This document shows positions 13,122 to 16,112 of a DNA stretch of 16,112 nucleotides, one piece after another. Every line of letters begins with the position of its first letter. Position 1 is the first letter of the stretch. Both the position numbers and the translations under genes were made by a program. Origin of the DNA: Candidatus Jordarchaeia archaeon (GTDB lineage Archaea; Asgardarchaeota; Jordiarchaeia; Jordiarchaeales; Freyrarchaeaceae); the NCBI GenBank assembly GCA_018383835.1, contig JAHAWR010000008.1:1-16112 (forward strand), given 5' to 3'. The notes beneath the pieces were generated by a model that searched no databases, was not told the DNA's origin, and saw only the letters and a list, made by a program, of their open reading frames with translations.

Positions 13122-14465
13122 TTGGTTCAAACGCAAGTTGGAGATGGCTATGAGGTACGAGACTTAAGTCTAGCCCCTCAAGGCGAGAAAGCAATTAGAT
13201 GGGCTGAAGACCACATGCCCGTGCTGAGGATGATTAAGGAGCGCTTTGTTTCAGAGAAGCCGTTAAAGGGCGTCACAGTTGGGGCATGTCTCCACGTTAC
13301 AAAGGAAACCGCCGTCCTAGTTAAAACACTCCAAGCTGGAGGAGCAACCGTTTACCTATGCGCTTCCAATCCTCTCTCAACCCAAGACCACGTTGCTGCC
13401 GCATTGGTTAAGGCGGGTATACGCACCTTCGCCTGGCATGGAATGGATAGTGAAGGATATTACAGAGCTATTGGAAACGTGATAAAGGCACGCCCAAACG
13501 TTACGCTGGATGATGGCGCTGACCTTGTCTCGACATTAGCTAAGCTTAAACATGGTGAAGGTGGCGCAGAAATAGAGGTAGTCAAGAAAGTCTTGGTGGA
13601 CGAGGGCGACTGGTGGAGTAACGTTTGGGGAGGCGCTGAGGAGACAACTACCGGCGTCATAAGACTCAGAGCTATGGCTGAGGAAGGAACCTTGCCATAC
13701 CCCATTTTAGCCACCAATGACACACCGACCAAGTGGGAATTCGACAACGTGTGGGGGACTGGTCAATCAACTATAGATGGCATAATGAGGGCGACGTCTG
13801 AACTGATAGCGGGGAAAGTTGTCGTGGTTGCCGGCTACGGACACTGTGGTCGTGGAATAGCACTACGGGCTAAGGGGCTCGGTGCTAGGAGAGTAATAGC
13901 AGTCGAGATTAACCCTCATAGAGCGCTCACAGCAGCCCTTGAAGGCATAGACGTGATGCCCATGTATAAGGCCGCCGAAGTGGGAGACATATTTATCACG
14001 GCGACCGGATGCAAGGACGTCATCAGAAAGGAACATATCGAAAGGATGAAAGACGGTGTCGTGCTGGCTAACGCAGGACATTTTGACGTCGAGATAAACT
14101 TGAAGGACTTGGAGAGCTTAGCAGTTAGTAAAGAGGAGATAAGACCTAACGTTGACGAGTACAGGCTGAAAGACGGGAGGAAAATTTACCTGCTAGGCAA
14201 GGGACGTCTAGTAAACCTTGTTGCCGCCGAAGGGCATCCAAGCTCGGTGATGGACATGAGCTTTAGCAACCAAGCCCTAGCGGTCGAATGGATTGTTAAG
14301 CATAGGGACGAGCTTAAAAAGCTTGGAAACGTAGTTCTAGACATACCCAAAGAAATAGATACAACAGTAGCTGAGCTAAAGTGTAATGCCCTAGGAATAG
14401 AACTAGAAAAACTCACAGAGGAACAGTTAGCCTACCTTAAGGGATGGAGAGAAGGAACGACGTAA
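13122..14465 (+). CDS. ahcY: Adenosylhomocysteinase (S-adenosylhomocysteine hydrolase)
   Basis: This NAD-dependent enzyme splits S-adenosylhomocysteine to adenosine and homocysteine, relieving product inhibition of methyltransferases. Motifs: CLHVTKETAVLVKTL at 56-70, SNPLSTQDHVAAAL at 82-95, DDGADLV at 130-136, EETTTGVIRLRAM at 173-185, the catalytic Lys204 and Asp208 in TPTKWEFDN, GTGQSTIDGI at 212-221, the NAD-binding GYGHCGRGIALRAKGLGA at 238-255, and ANAGHFDVEI. The C terminus ends near GWREGTT, lacking the K..DHYRY tail of eukaryotic and many bacterial enzymes, as in other archaea. At 447 aa it is slightly long; residues 158-168, including DEGDWWSNVW, are extra or altered before GGAEETTTG. 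Some archaeal homologues act on S-inosylhomocysteine instead; motifs do not decide this. The start is TTG, with AGGTGG five bases upstream. Confidence 0.93.
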   Translation: MVQTQVGDGYEVRDLSLAPQGEKAIRWAEDHMPVLRMIKERFVSEKPLKGVTVGACLHVTKETAVLVKTLQAGGATVYLCASNPLSTQDHVAAALVKAGIRTFAWHGMDSEGYYRAIGNVIKARPNVTLDDGADLVSTLAKLKHGEGGAEIEVVKKVLVDEGDWWSNVWGGAEETTTGVIRLRAMAEEGTLPYPILATNDTPTKWEFDNVWGTGQSTIDGIMRATSELIAGKVVVVAGYGHCGRGIALRAKGLGARRVIAVEINPHRALTAALEGIDVMPMYKAAEVGDIFITATGCKDVIRKEHIERMKDGVVLANAGHFDVEINLKDLESLAVSKEEIRPNVDEYRLKDGRKIYLLGKGRLVNLVAAEGHPSSVMDMSFSNQALAVEWIVKHRDELKKLGNVVLDIPKEIDTTVAELKCNALGIELEKLTEEQLAYLKGWREGTT

Positions 14466-14468
14466 CGC

Positions 14469-14490
14469 TGTTCCCTGAGGGCCGGGAGCA
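14469..14490 (+). terminator. Hairpin immediately after ahcY
   Basis: TGTTCCC pairs with GGGAGCA (seven pairs, one G-U) around an eight-base loop, four bases after the stop codon. No T-run follows, so it may protect the transcript 3' end rather than end transcription. Confidence 0.3.
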
Positions 14491-14696
14491 CCTTAATAAA
14501 ATAATGCATGTTCAAAGTTACTCTTTGAAGCTGGCGCCCAATACGACACGTGTGCTAAATTAAGTTACTCTGATAATTCATCAGCAAACTCAAATTGAAA
14601 TTAAAGCCAGAAATTCTTCCTTATTCGTTACTTTCATTACATTTTACCGAAGCCCCCCAGAGCATTTTATCCGTGCAAGGTGACTTATTCATGCAT

Positions 14697-14756
14697 CTAG
14701 ATAATTCCTCTTCTCGTTAAGACCTCCTGAATGTATGTTATTTTGTATTCCGTCAT
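14697..14756 (-). CDS. Possible micro-ORF (19 aa) directly after queC
   Basis: Eight bases after the queC stop an ATG opens a 19-codon frame, MTEYKITYIQEVLTRRGII, ending in TAG. The composition is plausible for an amphipathic peptide, but there is no SD (only A/T before the ATG) and length alone would allow chance. It may be noise, or the remnant of a former downstream gene. Confidence 0.15.
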   Translation of the reverse strand: MTEYKITYIQEVLTRRGII

Positions 14757-14764
14757 TTTTATTA

Positions 14765-15496
14765 TTATGCGTAAACTGTTGGGTCGAACCCCCTGGCTTC
14801 CAGGAAGGCGCGTTTCCTTCTCGTGCAACTTTCACAAACACCACAGTGGATGGGTTTCCTGTCATCTGTAAAGCCAGCCGGGTTGTAACACGAGTTCGAG
14901 TACTCTATGGGCACGCTAAGTGCCTCTGCGAGCACACATATTTCTTTCTTGTCAAGGTGGATAAGGGGACTTCTCAAAGTAACCTTGGCTTTGAGCGTTG
15001 AAACCTCTAGCAGCGCGTTCATCCTTTCAACAAAGGTAAGTGAGTTGTCTGGAAAGGTTTCAGCCTCTTCCTTGTTAAACCCCGTAATTATTTCGACTTC
15101 GCCACCAATAGCCTCTGCGTAAGCTGTTGCTATCGAGGCAAAACAGAGGTTCCTCGCAGGAACCCAGACGCTCCTAGAAGTCTCCTTTATGCTCTCCTTG
15201 TCTTTAAACATATTAATAGATACCTTGGGCGGCCCACTTCCTTCCTCCATCAGGGTGGATTCAGTTTTGATAGAGAACTCCTTAAGCCAAGGAAGCTCCA
15301 AGAAGATCTGCTTTTCGACTTTGGCAAGAGATGCCAATTTTTCACAGACTTTCCTTGCAACTCGCTCCTCTCTGGAACCATAGAGAAATGTCAATGCGTG
15401 GACCTCTTTATAGTCTTCCTTCTCTTTGGCCCACCATAATGCAACGGTAGAGTCTAATCCGCCGCTCAGAAGGACGACTCCAACCCTTGCTCGCAT
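14765..15496 (-). CDS. queC: 7-cyano-7-deazaguanine (preQ0) synthase QueC
   Basis: QueC converts 7-carboxy-7-deazaguanine to preQ0 using ATP and ammonia; in archaea preQ0 is inserted into tRNA and becomes archaeosine. The ATP-binding PP-loop SGGLDSTVAL is at 11-20, WVPARNLCFASIATAYAEAIG matches the conserved VPARN block, GFNKEEAETFPDN the substrate loop, and the zinc site has the four cysteines in SCYNP, HCGVCESC near the C terminus. 243 aa is normal. ATG at 15496 is preceded by GGAGG with an eight-base spacer; the ATG at 15511 contains that SD itself and is rejected. QueD, QueE and the transglycosylase are not in the window. Confidence 0.94.
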   Translation of the reverse strand: MRARVGVVLLSGGLDSTVALWWAKEKEDYKEVHALTFLYGSREERVARKVCEKLASLAKVEKQIFLELPWLKEFSIKTESTLMEEGSGPPKVSINMFKDKESIKETSRSVWVPARNLCFASIATAYAEAIGGEVEIITGFNKEEAETFPDNSLTFVERMNALLEVSTLKAKVTLRSPLIHLDKKEICVLAEALSVPIEYSNSCYNPAGFTDDRKPIHCGVCESCTRRKRAFLEARGFDPTVYA

Positions 15497-15534
15497 GCTA
15501 AATGCCTCCATTACCCTTTAAAGGGCGGACTTAG

Positions 15535-15544
15535 GATATTTAAG
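15535..15544. promoter_or_regulatory. Shared TATA-like box between queC and larB
   Basis: GATATTTAAG reads as a TATA-like box on both strands (CTTAAATATC on minus). It lies about 45 bases before the predicted larB start and about 40 before queC. CTTTAAAGG at 15517-15525 is a second, symmetric candidate for queC. Confidence 0.4.
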
Positions 15545-15586
15545 TAGCTGACCGTTTACATAGCTTTCATTACGGGGGGAGAGCTC

Positions 15587-16112
15587 ATAAACCAGTTAAG
15601 AGCAGTACTCGAAAAGTTATTGAGAGGAGAGATCGGTATAGATGATGCTGAACGGCTCCTTCGCGCCTTTCAAATACTAGAGCTTGATAACATAGCCCGA
15701 ATAGATGTGAAAAGAGAGCTTCGCTCGAGCATCCCTGAGGTCGTATATGCCAGAGGAAAGCGTAAAGAGCACCTCGTCGAGATTGCCAGAAGGGTTGTCG
15801 AAGAGAAAGGCTACGTCATTGTCACAAAGTGTAATAAAGAGCAGCTGGCGCTCCTGAAGAAAGAGTTCTTAGAAGGCTCCTTCCAGTTAAAAACAATAGA
15901 GGAAACCGGGACAATTTACGTTAAGAAACCGAGTTATGAGTCTGCCAAAACTGGTGGTAAGGTCGGCATTTTAACGGCTGGAACAGCAGATATACCCGTA
16001 GCTGAGGAGGTTAGGCTCATAGCGGAATGCATGGGGTGTGACGTATATGTGGCTTACGATGTCGGGGTGGCAGGGATTCATAGAGTTTTCAAGCCGCTCG
16101 CCGATATGGTGA
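15587..16112 (+). CDS. larB: LarB-type carboxylase of nickel-pincer cofactor synthesis (3' end outside window)
   Basis: LarB carboxylates and hydrolyses nicotinic acid adenine dinucleotide in the first step of the nickel-pincer cofactor of lactate racemase and related LarA enzymes; it is related to PurE. The visible 175 residues contain the N-terminal helices (LRAVLEKLLRGEIGIDDAE), IDVKRELRSSIPEVVYARGK (family: hR..R.G.PEvIyg.gK), VGILTAGTADIPVAEEV, and YDVGVAGIHRVFKPLADM, all specific to LarB. About 70 C-terminal residues are missing at the window edge. Oddity: no ATG, GTG or TTG fits. The frame is open from 15548; GGGGGGAG at 15575-15582 sits five bases before ATA (15587), which I use, and the first TTG (15620) would remove the first helix and lacks an SD. 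LarC and LarE are not visible here. Confidence 0.85.
   Translation, partial: MNQLRAVLEKLLRGEIGIDDAERLLRAFQILELDNIARIDVKRELRSSIPEVVYARGKRKEHLVEIARRVVEEKGYVIVTKCNKEQLALLKKEFLEGSFQLKTIEETGTIYVKKPSYESAKTGGKVGILTAGTADIPVAEEVRLIAECMGCDVYVAYDVGVAGIHRVFKPLADMV

Larger units (their letters stand above)
14466..14764. other. 299-bp intergenic region, no convincing gene
   Basis: Between the convergent ahcY and queC ends. It is A/T-rich and holds a hairpin right after ahcY, an 8-bp palindrome ACACGTGT around 14546-14553, a small hairpin CTGAT-GAATT-ATCAG on the minus strand, a T-rich run on the plus strand at about 14735-14768, and two 19-codon open frames, one per strand. None gives a recognisable protein, and I do not see a tRNA or a complete box C/D or H/ACA pattern. 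Confidence 0.5.

Noticed and set aside
14540..14560. Palindrome ACACGTGT as an operator
   Set aside because: Eight bases, single copy, between two gene 3' ends where no promoter is expected; chance is sufficient.
14561..14620. Possible box C/D RNA on the minus strand (GCTGATGAATT)
   Set aside because: The C box would need a purine before TGATGA, but a C is there, and no D box follows at the right distance.
1..16112. CRISPR arrays, insertion sequences, integrase or toxin genes
   Set aside because: No direct repeat series, inverted terminal repeats or transposase-like frames were seen; the window looks like core chromosome.

Overview
The window is archaeal and almost fully coding. The evidence is a PCNA sliding clamp, the large primase subunit, an OB-fold RPA-like protein, an archease, uS19 of archaeal type, QueC (archaeosine route), a tRNA with bulge-helix-bulge introns, and TATA-type rather than -35/-10 promoters. 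A Ras/Arf-like small GTPase and a tRNA with three introns point towards a thermophilic lineage of the TACK group, but I cannot name the taxon from sequence alone. Shine-Dalgarno (SD) sites of the GGAGG/GGTGG type precede most genes. TTG is the most common start codon, and three genes lack any ATG, GTG or TTG start that fits their SD.

Layout. 1-2097 (minus): a replication cluster reading GTPase, OB-fold protein, PCNA, primase large subunit (priL runs off the left edge). 2276-2707 (plus): archease, divergent from that cluster. 2814-2974 (minus): a tRNA-Ser(CGA) gene interrupted by three predicted introns. 3026-5108 (minus): a HAD phosphatase followed by a methylthioribose-1-phosphate isomerase (MtnA). 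5320-6972 (plus): two ferredoxin-type iron-sulfur proteins and a CYTH-domain protein. 7092-7307 (plus): a HypC-type chaperone. 7294-9454 (minus) and 9567-10721 (plus): a divergent sugar-nucleotide locus with an NDP-sugar epimerase, a nucleotidyltransferase with a left-handed beta-helix, and a two-SIS-domain sugar isomerase without a glutaminase domain. 10781-11185 (minus): uS19, outside any ribosomal protein cluster. 11355-14465 (plus): methionyl-tRNA synthetase and adenosylhomocysteinase. 14466-14764: a 299-bp gap with no convincing gene. 14765-15496 (minus): QueC. 15587-end (plus): LarB, cut by the right edge.

How the genes fit together. Four genes at the left form a replication-fork set. 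MtnA, AhcY and MetG all touch methionine or SAM by-products but are not co-transcribed. Archease, the split tRNA, QueC, MetG and uS19 serve tRNA biology and translation. The sugar genes probably supply nucleotide-activated sugars for glycosylation or the cell envelope. HypC and LarB relate to nickel enzymes, although no hydrogenase or lactate racemase is visible here.

The points most worth a second look are the three-intron tRNA-Ser, the cluster of AUA/AUU start candidates (priL, HAD, larB), the GTPase inside a replication operon, and the paired ferredoxins with extra cysteine motifs.
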